Source: Acanthopleuribacter pedis (GTDB lineage Bacteria; Acidobacteriota; Holophagae; Acanthopleuribacterales; Acanthopleuribacteraceae). Taken from it: a stretch of 64,000 nt of DNA. Positions 9,081 to 18,700 of this stretch are shown here, in pieces. The first letter of the stretch is position 1; each line of letters begins with the position of its first letter. The notes below the pieces were generated by a model. The model searched no databases. It had not been told where the DNA came from and saw only the letters and a program-made list of their open reading frames with translations. The position numbers were made by a program, and so were the translations under genes. Location of the stretch: NCBI RefSeq assembly GCF_017377855.1, contig NZ_JAFREP010000015.1, positions 124,001-188,000 on the forward strand, given 5' to 3'.

Positions 9081-10349
9081 ATGAGTAAACCCCAGGTTAA
9101 AAAGGCTGTCCTGGCGTATTCCGGCGGCCTAGACACGTCCGTCATCATCCCTTGGCTTCGCGAAAATTACGGCTGCAGCGTCATTGCCTACACGGCCAAC
9201 GTCGGCCAAAACCCCAGTGAATTCGACGGCCTTGAGCAGAAGGCGCTGGATTCCGGTGCCGAAAAGTTTGTGATCGAAGATCTGCGCGAGGAATTCATTC
9301 GCGATTACCTCTACCCCATGATTCAAAGCGGCGCCCGTTATGAAACCGAATACCTGTTGGGCACCAGTATCGCCCGTCCGCTGATTGCCAAAAAAATGAT
9401 GGATTTGGTCGAAGCCGAGGGCGCCGACGCGGTCGCCCACGGCTGCACCGGCAAAGGCAACGACCAAGTCCGATTTGAAATGGCATTCAAAGCGTTTAAC
9501 CCCAGAATTCACATCATCGCCCCCTGGCGCGAATGGGAACTGCGCTCGCGCGAGGACTGCATCGAATACGCGGAAAAGCGCAATATCAAACTCCAGATCA
9601 AAGAAAAGGGCATTTACAGCCACGACGACAACATTTGGCACCTTTCCAGTGAGGGCGGCGAATTGGAGAACCCCTGGGAAAACGCGCCCAAGGGTGTGTT
9701 CGGCCGCATCCTGCCACCCTGGGAAGCACCAGACGAAGGCGTCGAGGTGATCGTCGGCTTCAAAAAAGGCAACCCGGTTTCCGTGGACGGCGAAGAACTC
9801 GGCCCGGTCGACCTCTTGGAAAAGCTCAATAAATTAGGTCGCGATCACGGCATCGGTCGCATTGACATCGTGGAAAACCGTTTGGTCGGCATGAAATCAC
9901 GCGGTGTTTATGAAACGCCGGGCGGCACCATTTTGTACGCGGCCCACCGCGAAATCGAAAGCTTGGTGCTGGACGCGGAGACCATGCACTACAAAAACCA
10001 AGTCGCCCCAAAATACGCCGAGCTGATTTACAACGGTCGCTACTTCGTGCCCTTGCGCGAGGCGCTCGACGCGTTCTTCCGCAACACCCAGGAAAACGTG
10101 ACCGGCGAAGCACGGCTGCTGCTTTACAAGGGCAATGTTTTGGTACAGGGGCGCCGTTCGCCTTACTCACTGTACCGCGAAGACTTCGCCACCTTTGGCC
10201 AGGACGATGTTTACGATCAGTCGGACGCCGAGGGTTTCATCAACTTGTACGGTTTGAGCGTCAAGGTACGGTCCTTGATGGAAATCGAAGGTTCGGAAAG
10301 CCTCGAGGGCTACCGCGCACCGGATTATTCCAAATTCAAACGCGACTAA
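9081..10349 (+). CDS. argG: Argininosuccinate synthase
   Basis: The enzyme condenses citrulline and aspartate with ATP to give argininosuccinate, the seventh step of arginine biosynthesis, in the cytoplasm. The 422-residue product has the N-type ATP pyrophosphatase loop AYSGGLDTS (residues 13-21), the GCTGKGNDQVRFE motif, and the later conserved segments SRGVYETPGG and YGLSVKVRS. Length is normal for the family. GAGG lies nine bases before the ATG. argH follows 161 bases downstream on the same strand; the gap is long enough to hold its own promoter or operator. Confidence 0.98.
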   Translation: MSKPQVKKAVLAYSGGLDTSVIIPWLRENYGCSVIAYTANVGQNPSEFDGLEQKALDSGAEKFVIEDLREEFIRDYLYPMIQSGARYETEYLLGTSIARPLIAKKMMDLVEAEGADAVAHGCTGKGNDQVRFEMAFKAFNPRIHIIAPWREWELRSREDCIEYAEKRNIKLQIKEKGIYSHDDNIWHLSSEGGELENPWENAPKGVFGRILPPWEAPDEGVEVIVGFKKGNPVSVDGEELGPVDLLEKLNKLGRDHGIGRIDIVENRLVGMKSRGVYETPGGTILYAAHREIESLVLDAETMHYKNQVAPKYAELIYNGRYFVPLREALDAFFRNTQENVTGEARLLLYKGNVLVQGRRSPYSLYREDFATFGQDDVYDQSDAEGFINLYGLSVKVRSLMEIEGSESLEGYRAPDYSKFKRD

Positions 10350-10425
10350 ACCAAACGCGGGCGCGGGCACACTTCCTATTGTGTCCGCGTCTCGAAACGG
10401 CACACCGCCAACCGCCCCACTTTCT

Positions 10426-10444
10426 TTTATGCACGTTTATGCAC
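10426..10444 (+). promoter_or_regulatory. Direct repeat upstream of argH
   Basis: TTTATGCAC occurs twice in tandem (10426-10434 and 10436-10444), about 67 bases before the argH start. The position suits an operator. The AT-rich TATGCA core loosely resembles half of an arginine-repressor box, but the match is too weak to name the regulator. Confidence 0.35.
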
Positions 10445-10510
10445 ATTTTTAAGACGGCCCGTGTATGATGGTCCGTCGCACAGATTATTGCTGAATCAGG
10501 TGGAACCACG

Positions 10511-11917
10511 ATGAAACTGTACAAAGGCCGAATTCCCAACGATCCCAACCCACTGATGGACGAAATCAACCGCTCGCTCCCCTTTGATATTCGCCTGCTG
10601 CCCTACGATGTCGCGACCAACCGCGCCTGGGCGGGCGAGCTGCAGCGTTTGGGTGTGTTTAGCGCGGAAGAATATGCCGCGGTGCAGGAAACGCTGACGG
10701 CGGTCCAGGCGGAATTTGAAGCAGGCGGCTTCGACCCGCTGCCGGATGACGAAGATGTCCACACCCTGGTCGAACGAAAATTAACCGAGGCCCTCGGCCC
10801 GGTCGGCGCACGCATCCACACGGGTCGCAGCCGCAACGATCAGGTGGTTACCGATTTGCGCCTTTACTGCGTCGAACGCCTGAAGGAATTGGGCACGGCC
10901 TTGCTTGCGCTGATTCAGACGCTCGCCACCCGCGCCCGCGAACACCGCGACACGCTAATGGCGGGCACGACCCACATGCAACCGGCGCTGCCGGTTACGC
11001 TCGGCCACTACCTGCTCTCGCTGGCGGCGGCGATTCAGCGTGACCACGACCGCACCCGGAGCACCTTGGACCACACCAACCGTTGTCCGCTCGGCGCGGG
11101 TGCGATGGCGGGTTCCGGTTTCCCGGTGGACCGACAAGCCCTGGCCGACGCGCTGGGTTTTGCAGGCGTGTTACCCAACAGCATCGACGCGGTCAGTGAT
11201 CGCGACTTCTGCATTGAAATCGCCTCGACCTGCGCGCTCATCACCACCCACCTGTCTCGTTACGCCGATCAATTTATTGTGTGGGCCAACCCGGCTTTCG
11301 GCACCGTGCGTTTCGCGGATCAATGGTCCACGGGCAGCTCGATGATGCCGCAAAAACGCAATCCCGACGCGATGGAACTGATTCGCGGCAAAGCCTCGCG
11401 GGTTCACGGCAACCTGGTCCACCTGCTGAGCATGCTCAAAGGGGTCCCCCTTAGCTATGCTAAGGATTTACAGGAAGACAAGGAACCCCTGTTCGAAGCG
11501 CTCGATACAACCTTGCTTTGCGTGCGGGTCTTCGACAAAGCGGTCGCCTCGGCCACCTTTAACCCGGAACGCCTGGCGGCGGCATTGACGGACGACATGC
11601 TGGCCACGGATCTGGCGGATGCACTGGCGCGGGCGGGTGTCCCCTTCCGCGTCGCCCACGAACGGGTCGGCGCCTGGGTTTCAGAACTGGAAGCGGCCCA
11701 ACGCGGTATCCTGGAAACCTCTTTGGCGGAACGCGCCCAGGTGTTCCCCGAGCTGGGCGAAAACGGCGCCGTGCTGAGTTTCGCCGACTCGGTGGCGGCA
11801 CGCCACGTGGCGGGCGGCACCGCGCCGAGTTCGGTCGACCAACAAATCGCCGACCTGGAACAGTTCCTCCAAACCAACGGATTTTCCAACGAAGCGGGGG
11901 ATCCGCCTCAATCCTGA
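10511..11917 (+). CDS. argH: Argininosuccinate lyase
   Basis: The enzyme splits argininosuccinate into arginine and fumarate, the last step of arginine synthesis. The 468-residue product has the family motifs TGRSRNDQV (near residue 105), TTHMQPALPVTLGHY, and the fumarase/aspartase signature GSSMMPQKRNPD, which carries the catalytic serine loop. Length matches ArgH. GGTGG lies about eight bases before the ATG. The stop codon region overlaps by ten bases the end of the converging binding-protein gene. Paired with argG upstream, it supplies the end of the arginine pathway. Confidence 0.98.
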   Translation: MKLYKGRIPNDPNPLMDEINRSLPFDIRLLPYDVATNRAWAGELQRLGVFSAEEYAAVQETLTAVQAEFEAGGFDPLPDDEDVHTLVERKLTEALGPVGARIHTGRSRNDQVVTDLRLYCVERLKELGTALLALIQTLATRAREHRDTLMAGTTHMQPALPVTLGHYLLSLAAAIQRDHDRTRSTLDHTNRCPLGAGAMAGSGFPVDRQALADALGFAGVLPNSIDAVSDRDFCIEIASTCALITTHLSRYADQFIVWANPAFGTVRFADQWSTGSSMMPQKRNPDAMELIRGKASRVHGNLVHLLSMLKGVPLSYAKDLQEDKEPLFEALDTTLLCVRVFDKAVASATFNPERLAAALTDDMLATDLADALARAGVPFRVAHERVGAWVSELEAAQRGILETSLAERAQVFPELGENGAVLSFADSVAARHVAGGTAPSSVDQQIADLEQFLQTNGFSNEAGDPPQS

Positions 11918-12330
11918 ACGGCGACCTTTTTGACAGAAGCCGGTAGGGCGGTATCCGCGGAGACGTAACCGATGCCGCCGCCTTCCTTCGCAACAAAGGC
12001 GATGATTTCCGCGTCGGACGCCTTCTCAGGCGGTTTGACACTGGTTCCTGAAAACGCCTGTTTCAGCCAGTACTTCCTGAGGACGGATACCGGTCGCCGG
12101 TGTACCTGCTCCGAAAAACTGGCTCGAAGCGGGGCCGACTCGGCCTGTTCCACGGGTACAACCGGACCACCACCCTCCCAGGCTTTTTTCTTTTTCAAAA
12201 AAAGCTTGGATAACTCTTTTAGCGAAATACTCTCGACGCTGTTGGATGCGTTGACGATCACCACAAAATCGTCGGCGAAACCCGGGCTCAAAGCCAGAAT
12301 CAACGAAAAGAGCGCAACCCTTGCCACCAT
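11908..12330 (-). CDS. Small periplasmic phosphate-binding-protein-like protein
   Basis: I place the start at ATG 12330 because AAGGAG lies seven bases upstream and a signal peptide follows at once (MVARVALFSLILALSPGFA). The mature protein is only about 120 residues. It opens with a VVIVNASNSVESIS segment and ends with a GGGIGYVSADTALP segment, both typical of PstS-like domains found alone in small exported proteins. Full PstS proteins are about three times longer, so this is a minimal domain. It sits 22 bases downstream of an outer-membrane barrel gene and in the same direction as a chemoreceptor. A role in ligand capture is inferred, and phosphate is only one possibility. Confidence 0.65.
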   Translation of the reverse strand: MVARVALFSLILALSPGFADDFVVIVNASNSVESISLKELSKLFLKKKKAWEGGGPVVPVEQAESAPLRASFSEQVHRRPVSVLRKYWLKQAFSGTSVKPPEKASDAEIIAFVAKEGGGIGYVSADTALPASVKKVAVQD

Positions 12331-12352
12331 GTCTCGACTCCTTAACCAATCG

Positions 12353-13609
12353 TTATTTCCCAAAAATAAAGGAACAATCCACGCGAACTTCCGGGTAATC
12401 GACATCCTCCCCGTTGAGCGTGTAGAAATGCGAACTAACGTCCACTTTAATCGCGGTATTCGGCGTTGGTCGGTAGGCAACACCGATGGTTGCCTTGGAG
12501 AACTCACCATCGTCGGCGGCACCCGCTTCATTGTCACCGCCATAGGTTTTGTTTTTGATGGTTTCGGGATTGGCATACCAGTCCCATTGAAAATAGGGGG
12601 TTACTTCGCCGCGTTGGGTCATGTGACTGTAGCCCGCGCGCAGGTACCAGGTTTCCACATCAAAATCTGCGTTGGTCCGCACGTTGTCCAGCGTAAGGGG
12701 CCCGTTGGGGTCCAGGAGAAAGCGCGCCAATTGGGTCGGCAGCAAACCGGCATTTTGAACGACCGTCAACACCGCGTTGGGATCGCGCACGGCATCGTGA
12801 CGTGCATTCCAGTATTCGAACTGGAGGGTCAGGTTTTTGAAGGTCCCTTCCCAAAAACCGCCGATAATATCAAACGCGTCTTCCGCCATCCAGGGCAATA
12901 CCCCGCCGTCGGGCGAGCCTTCACCGACACCGCGATCACCGGCGGTATCGCCTCCTGAAGTGTAACCGGAGATCCCCACCACCTGGCTGTCGAGATTGAA
13001 GGTGTAGCGTAAATCAAAACCAATCGGGAAGGTGTCCGAGCCGCGATCACCCTCCCCGTCATCGGTGGTAATGCTGTAGCGAATGGTGCCGTTTTCTCGC
13101 TCAAACGTGCCCCAAACCATGAGGTTCGTGGTCCGGCTGATCAGCAGGTGGTCGCCGTCGAAAAGCTCCGGCGGCTCAATACCGAAATAGACGGGAACCG
13201 CATCCAGCAATTCGTTATACAGCCCAAAGGAGCGGTATATTTTCCCCACACGGATGTTAAAGGCCGCGTTTCGCGCGTATTCACCCCAACCGTTGGCGAT
13301 ATCGAGCGAATCAAAATCTTCCCCGTTGATGTTGATAAACAGTTTGAACTTTTGGGAAAACTGCTGCTGCAACATCAAACTAAAGTAGGGAAAGGTGAAT
13401 TCACCGGGCGAGGATTCCTCGCGGATGACACCGTCTTGCAAATCAGGCTCATTCCAAACTTTTTCATACCGGGTCGAAAAGTAACCGTAGATGTGTAATT
13501 TCTTTTGCAACTCCGACAAATCGAGGCCCTCACCACCTTGGGCCATGGCAAAACCAAACAACCCGACCAAAGGTAAGAACCCGAGCATACGCCGCACAGA
13601 AACAAACAT
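12353..13609 (-). CDS. Outer-membrane beta-barrel protein (porin-like)
   Basis: The 418-residue product has a signal peptide (residues 1-23, ending AMA-QGG), a short helical segment (LSELQKKLHIYGYFS) and then alternating hydrophobic and polar strands rich in Tyr, Trp and Phe. It ends with a predicted strand, VRVDCSFIFGK. This layout matches outer-membrane porin or phosphate-selective-porin-like barrels, though I cannot assign a substrate. AGGAG lies just upstream of ATG 13609. The small binding protein starts 22 bases after its stop codon and very likely shares its transcript. The chemoreceptor gene lies 132 bases upstream on the same strand. Confidence 0.7.
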   Translation of the reverse strand: MFVSVRRMLGFLPLVGLFGFAMAQGGEGLDLSELQKKLHIYGYFSTRYEKVWNEPDLQDGVIREESSPGEFTFPYFSLMLQQQFSQKFKLFININGEDFDSLDIANGWGEYARNAAFNIRVGKIYRSFGLYNELLDAVPVYFGIEPPELFDGDHLLISRTTNLMVWGTFERENGTIRYSITTDDGEGDRGSDTFPIGFDLRYTFNLDSQVVGISGYTSGGDTAGDRGVGEGSPDGGVLPWMAEDAFDIIGGFWEGTFKNLTLQFEYWNARHDAVRDPNAVLTVVQNAGLLPTQLARFLLDPNGPLTLDNVRTNADFDVETWYLRAGYSHMTQRGEVTPYFQWDWYANPETIKNKTYGGDNEAGAADDGEFSKATIGVAYRPTPNTAIKVDVSSHFYTLNGEDVDYPEVRVDCSFIFGK

Positions 13610-13741
13610 AACCTAGCTCCTCTAAATTCTCCGCGGGGACAGGGTGATCGCCGAAAAAAAAGCGCCGAGCAGGCACAGAGCACTTGACCGGCACAGCGGC
13701 CACGTCGGCAACCAGACGACTCAAACGAAAAGAGCGCATTT

Positions 13742-15373
13742 TTATTGGAAATGGAACTGCCTGAGTTTGTGGCTAATTTCGTCGCCGAGTTCGGACAACT
13801 CGGACGCCACTTGCAGCGCCAATTCATTGGATTCGAGCATTTTCTGCGAGGATTCATTGATAAGTTCAATATCGCGGGCAATCGAGTTCGAAGACGCCGC
13901 CGATTCACCCAAGTTTTTGTCAATTTCCCGGAAGTTTCCGGCAACGATTTGAATGTGTTTGGCAACTTCACCCGCGGTAGCGGTTTGTTCCGTCACCGAG
14001 GAGGCGACCGTCCCGGTCACCAACTCCACCTCGGACATCACACCCAAAATGGATTGAATGTTTTCCACGGTTTCTTCTATCGCGCTTTGAATGCTTTCAA
14101 TCTTGACCTGGATTTCGCTGGAGGCCTGGTTCGTTTGTTTGGCCAAATCCTTCACTTCACCGGCAACGACGGCAAACCCCTTGCCTGATTCGCCGGCACG
14201 GGCCGCCTCAATAGTGGCGTTGAGCGCGAGCAGCTTGGTTTGTTCGGCAATATCGACGATGGTCGTCACCACCTGATTAATTTCTTTAGCCGACCCACCC
14301 AACCGGTCGACGTACTCGGCGGCGGATTTGGTGTGACCCACCGCCGATTGCGTCACTGATCGCGAGCGGTTGGTATTTTCAGCGATCGTTTTGATGGTCG
14401 TGTTCATCTCCTCGGAGGCGGTAGCGACCGAACCCAATTTGACGGTGGATTCACTGCTGTAGTTGGAGACCTCGCCCAAGCGCCGACTCACACCCATGGC
14501 GTTTTCCGACACGGCGTCTGCTTTGCCCGCCACCAGCACGGCCTGGCCCTTCAGGTTGCCGGCGGAACCTTTCAATTCGGCTGACTTGGCGCTGAGCGTG
14601 ACACACAAGGTTTTGATCGATCCCAGCACTTCTTCCAAACCCGAGACAAATTCATTAAAGCGGACGGCGACTTCGCTAAGTTCATCATCACCGGACACCG
14701 GAGCACGCTCCGACAAGTTGCCACTCGCCAAGGTTTGAATGGACCCAACCAGCCGCTGGATGCGTTTGGTCAGGTTGCTCGCGGACCATAAACCAAGGGC
14801 CAGACCGCCCAGCAGGGCCAGAATCAGTGCTACCAAGCCGCGGGTTTTGGACGTCGCGCTTACATCGCGAATCGACGCCAAGGCCGCGGGAAACTCCTCA
14901 TTTTTTTCGATGCGGTAGGCGCGCAGATCGGCATTTAACGAGGCGGCTAATTGCGTCATCGAAGCCAAGGCTTCCTGATCAAAATCACCCCCCTCAACCA
15001 TACCCGTGGCGATGCGGTTGGATTGGACCAGGTAATCGCTCGCCAAACGGGAAATGGCGGCGGCCCGAGGATCGGCGGCGAGCGAGCCCAACCGTTCGAA
15101 CCCGGCTTTGGCGGAAGCGGCCGCCGCCCGCGCCTCCCTCAAGGCGTCCTCATCCATTTCGATGATCGCCGTTTGGTAAAGATCACTGACGGTTCGCAAC
15201 TGGACCGTCAGCTCATTGGTCAATTCGAGAATGGGATAAAGCTCCGTCCCGAGCCGTGCCACGTTGCGCTCGACCAAGGCTGCATCACGAAACAGCAACG
15301 CCCCGGAAATAGACGGCAAGAGGAGCACCCCAAACAAGCCCAAAAGGATTTTCCATTTAATGGACAAACGCAT
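13742..15373 (-). CDS. Methyl-accepting chemotaxis protein
   Basis: The 543-residue chemoreceptor has a membrane helix at about 6-28, a periplasmic helical bundle of about 145 residues like four-helix-bundle sensor domains, a second membrane helix at about 178-200, a HAMP linker, and a long cytoplasmic coiled coil. The signalling tip is intact (GKGFAVVAGEVKDLAKQT) and is flanked by Ala- and Gln/Glu-rich methylation helices. There is no CheR-binding pentapeptide at the C-terminus. It should signal through CheA/CheW. The genes behind it encode a porin-like barrel and a small binding protein, which suggests that it senses what they import or bind. The ligand is not known. Confidence 0.92.
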   Translation of the reverse strand: MRLSIKWKILLGLFGVLLLPSISGALLFRDAALVERNVARLGTELYPILELTNELTVQLRTVSDLYQTAIIEMDEDALREARAAAASAKAGFERLGSLAADPRAAAISRLASDYLVQSNRIATGMVEGGDFDQEALASMTQLAASLNADLRAYRIEKNEEFPAALASIRDVSATSKTRGLVALILALLGGLALGLWSASNLTKRIQRLVGSIQTLASGNLSERAPVSGDDELSEVAVRFNEFVSGLEEVLGSIKTLCVTLSAKSAELKGSAGNLKGQAVLVAGKADAVSENAMGVSRRLGEVSNYSSESTVKLGSVATASEEMNTTIKTIAENTNRSRSVTQSAVGHTKSAAEYVDRLGGSAKEINQVVTTIVDIAEQTKLLALNATIEAARAGESGKGFAVVAGEVKDLAKQTNQASSEIQVKIESIQSAIEETVENIQSILGVMSEVELVTGTVASSVTEQTATAGEVAKHIQIVAGNFREIDKNLGESAASSNSIARDIELINESSQKMLESNELALQVASELSELGDEISHKLRQFHFQ

Positions 15374-15797
15374 GTGACCCCCCTAAGAAGGCATGGGGAA
15401 CCGGACAGAATCCGGTAGGAAACCAAGGAAGCCTAGGAAACGAAAGATAATCAGGTGACTGGAGATAACTTGTATTTCCCCATCGATGAAACAACCTAGA
15501 AACTTAAAAAATAAAAAGAGGCCAATATACCGCCCCTCAAAACAAAAACCGCCGGATAATCAATGCGCGCCCCCCATCCTTCAAGAAAAAAGCAACCCGT
15601 CCCGTTTCCAACAACCATCACACCCCTTCATCTGAAGCGCCCTCAAGGAGTGAAAAGGCCACAAGCCCCCTCAAACGCTTCTCCACCAAACAGACCGCGG
15701 CGCCCCGCTATCACCCCGACGTCCTCAAGCGTTCCTTAGCCCGCATTGTTTGCAAGGATTTGTCGAGAGAAGCAGAATCCCTTGTGAGCAATGCCGA
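15374..15797. other. Intergenic region, chemoreceptor leader
   Basis: The 424 bases between the chemoreceptor start and the end of the hybrid kinase gene contain an AT-rich stretch around 15490-15560 and one inverted repeat near the chemoreceptor start. I see no gene and no strong intrinsic terminator for the incoming kinase transcript. Confidence 0.5.
15400..15416. promoter_or_regulatory. Inverted repeat upstream of chemoreceptor gene
   Basis: ACCGGA (15400-15405) and TCCGGT (15411-15416) form a perfect six-base inverted repeat with a five-base spacer, 27 bases before the chemoreceptor start. It could be an operator or part of a leader hairpin. Confidence 0.35.
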
Positions 15798-18700
15798 TTA
15801 GGTACCCGCACCCACTGGTGCCGCATTCGGCGCGGTCAGGGTTGCGGGATCGGCACTCGAGGCCGGCAGCGAAACCGTGAAAACACTGCCGCGGTCGGGC
15901 GCGGAGTCCACCTCAATGGTGCCGCCGAGATCGGCAACGATTTGGTGGCTGGTAAACAATCCCAGACCTTTACCCTTGCCGACCCCACGTGAGGTATAAA
16001 ACGCGTCGAACAAACGGGGAAGGACGTCCGCTTGGATACCCACACCGTTGTCGCGCACGCAAACCACGATCAGCTCACCCGCGTGACGGGCTTCAATCGC
16101 CACTCGTCCCCGGGTGCCGCCCCGCGCGGCAACCGCCTGGCACGCGTTGCGCACCAAGTTCATGAGGACGTGATCCAATACCTCTGCCCGGCCCAAAACC
16201 CGCGCGGTTTCGGGAACAACCGCGGCAAAGTCAATTTCGGGATAACGCCCGGAGAACAAGGCAACCACGGTGTCCACGCATTCGTTGAGTTTCACCGATT
16301 GCGGACCCGATTCGTCCAGCGCCGCCAATTGCAGGAGATTGGCGACCACTTCCTCGATCCGTGTGGCGCCGCGCCCAATTAAAGCCACGTTTTGATCCAA
16401 GGACCGAAAGGTCGCTTCAAAGGTCGTCACCAGGTCGGCGTCGGGCTGATCGCCCAGCAAAGCCAGCAACGTTTCGCGAAAGGCGATTAAACCCTCCTGT
16501 AATGCTTGGCGGCCACCTTCAATGAAGTTGTTGGGATTGTTGATTTCGTGAGCAATGCCGGCGGTTAAGGTCCCCAACGACGCCAACTTTTGCTGACGAA
16601 TAATGAGTTCCTGGTTTTGGACGATGGCTTCCTTCTGGCGCTGCACCTCACGGGTACGTTGCTCCAGGCGCGCGGTGCGGTCGGCAACCTTGGCTTCGAG
16701 GTTACGGTGCAAATCCAACAAAACGCGCTGGGTGTTCAACCGTGCCAACAGCACATCGCGGGCGACGGGTTTTTCGAGAAAATCGTTACCACCCATCTGG
16801 AAGGCCTCCACCAAACTCTGGAGCCCGGTTTTGGCGGTCAGAAACACGACGGGCAAATCTTGGAGCCGGTGTTCCGTTCGAATGCGACGACACACCTCGA
16901 AACCACTCATACCCGGCATCATCACATCCAGCACGACCAAATCAATACCGGGCTGCCGCAGCCGTGCCAAAGCGGCTTCACCGTCGCCTACCACGGTCAC
17001 GCGGTAATCGGCGGATTCCAGATGGCGGGAGAGGACCTGGCGGTTCACCGCCTCATCGTCCACCAAAAGCACGTGCAACCCGGCGCCGCCCGGGTCGGGC
17101 TCGGGTTCGCGAGACGTGCTGCTCACCGTCGGGGGGGCCTCCAAGCGCGGCAGCAGCGCGGTGGTCCGGTTATGGGTTATCAGATCCTCGGCCGCGGCGA
17201 CCGGCAGGCGAAGGGTGAAGGTGCTGCCGCGGCCCGGCGCACTTTGCAGGGTGAGACGCCCACCCAATTGTTCCACCAACGCCTTGCTAATGCTCAGCCC
17301 TAAACCAGTCCCACCGTGACATCGGCTCGCCGAGCCGTCCAACTGAACAAAGTCCTCAAAAATGCGCGCTTGATGTTCCGGCGCGATGCCGGGGCCGGTA
17401 TCGCGAACCCAAATGGAAATCCAGTCGCCGGCTACATCGGCCCCGACGGTGACGGAACCAGCGGGGGTGAATTTAACCGCATTGCCGACAAGGTTGTGGA
17501 GAATTTGCTGGAGCCGCGCTTCATCGGCAAGAACCGCGGGCAACGCGGCGGGGACGGCATTCACCAATTGTGGCTCACCCTCGGCCAGGCCCGCGCCGGT
17601 CAATTGCATCACGCTGTCGACCATGGCGCGCACGTCCACCGGTTTGACGGTTAAGTTCAGGCCCTGGTGTTTGAGCTGGGAAAAGTCCAACAGGTCGTTC
17701 ACCAAATGCGCAAGCCGGCGGCCCTCGCGAACCACCAGGCCCAGGTGATCGCGCGCCCGCGGCGCCAAGCCGTCGGGACCCTCTTCCAGCAGGGCTTCGC
17801 TCAGGCCGATAATGCCCTGCAACGGGGTGCGCAGTTCGTGAGAGGTATTGGCAAGGAATTCGTTTTTCATGCGGTCGACCCGTCCCAATTGGGCGGCCAC
17901 CTTCTGTGCTTCCTCCGCGAGAGCGCGGTCTTTGGCAGCACCCTCGCGGGCTTGTTCCGCCAAACGTTGGGCCTGACCGGCGGCGGTTTTCTGGGCGGCC
18001 AGCTTGGCGCGCTGTTGGCGCAGGTAAAAAGCAGCCAAAACGAGCAACACCCATAAATAGGTACCTCGGGCCCACCAGGCGTTCCACCAGGCCGGTTGAA
18101 TGTCAACCGCCAGGGAAGCCACTTGGGGTCCCCAACGATCCTCGCCATTGTTCGATTGAACCTCAAAGGTATAGTCCCCGGGCGCCAAATTGGTGTATTG
18201 CACAAAACGCGCCGACCGATCCGTGATTTGCCATTCCTGTTCAAACGGGGTCAGCCGGTAACGGAATTTGAGGCGTTCGGGTTGATGGTAGGCATAGGCG
18301 CTGAAATCAAAACGCAGGGTTCGTTCGGTTTCGGAAACCGATAGCTGCTCGGTGAACTCCGGCAAGACGGTCAAGGGTGCGGTCGTCACGAACGGCCGGG
18401 GTGATTGTGGACGCCAGGCCGTCGATTGCCCGGCAAGGCTGATATTTTCAATCACGACCGGGGCCACCCAGGGGGCCGGTTGAATCGCAACGGGGTCCCA
18501 CTGCATAAAGCCGTCGGTCCCAGCGATGGAAAGCCGGCCTTCCCCATTCCTCGAAGCGGTCATCCCCATGAAACTCACGAGGCCCAAGCCGTCGTTTTGG
18601 TCAAAAACCGCGAGCTTTTCCGTAACCGGGTCAAAACGCATCAGGGTCAGAAGATCCGTCACCCACAGCTTACCCTCGCCATCCTCAATAATATTGCCAA

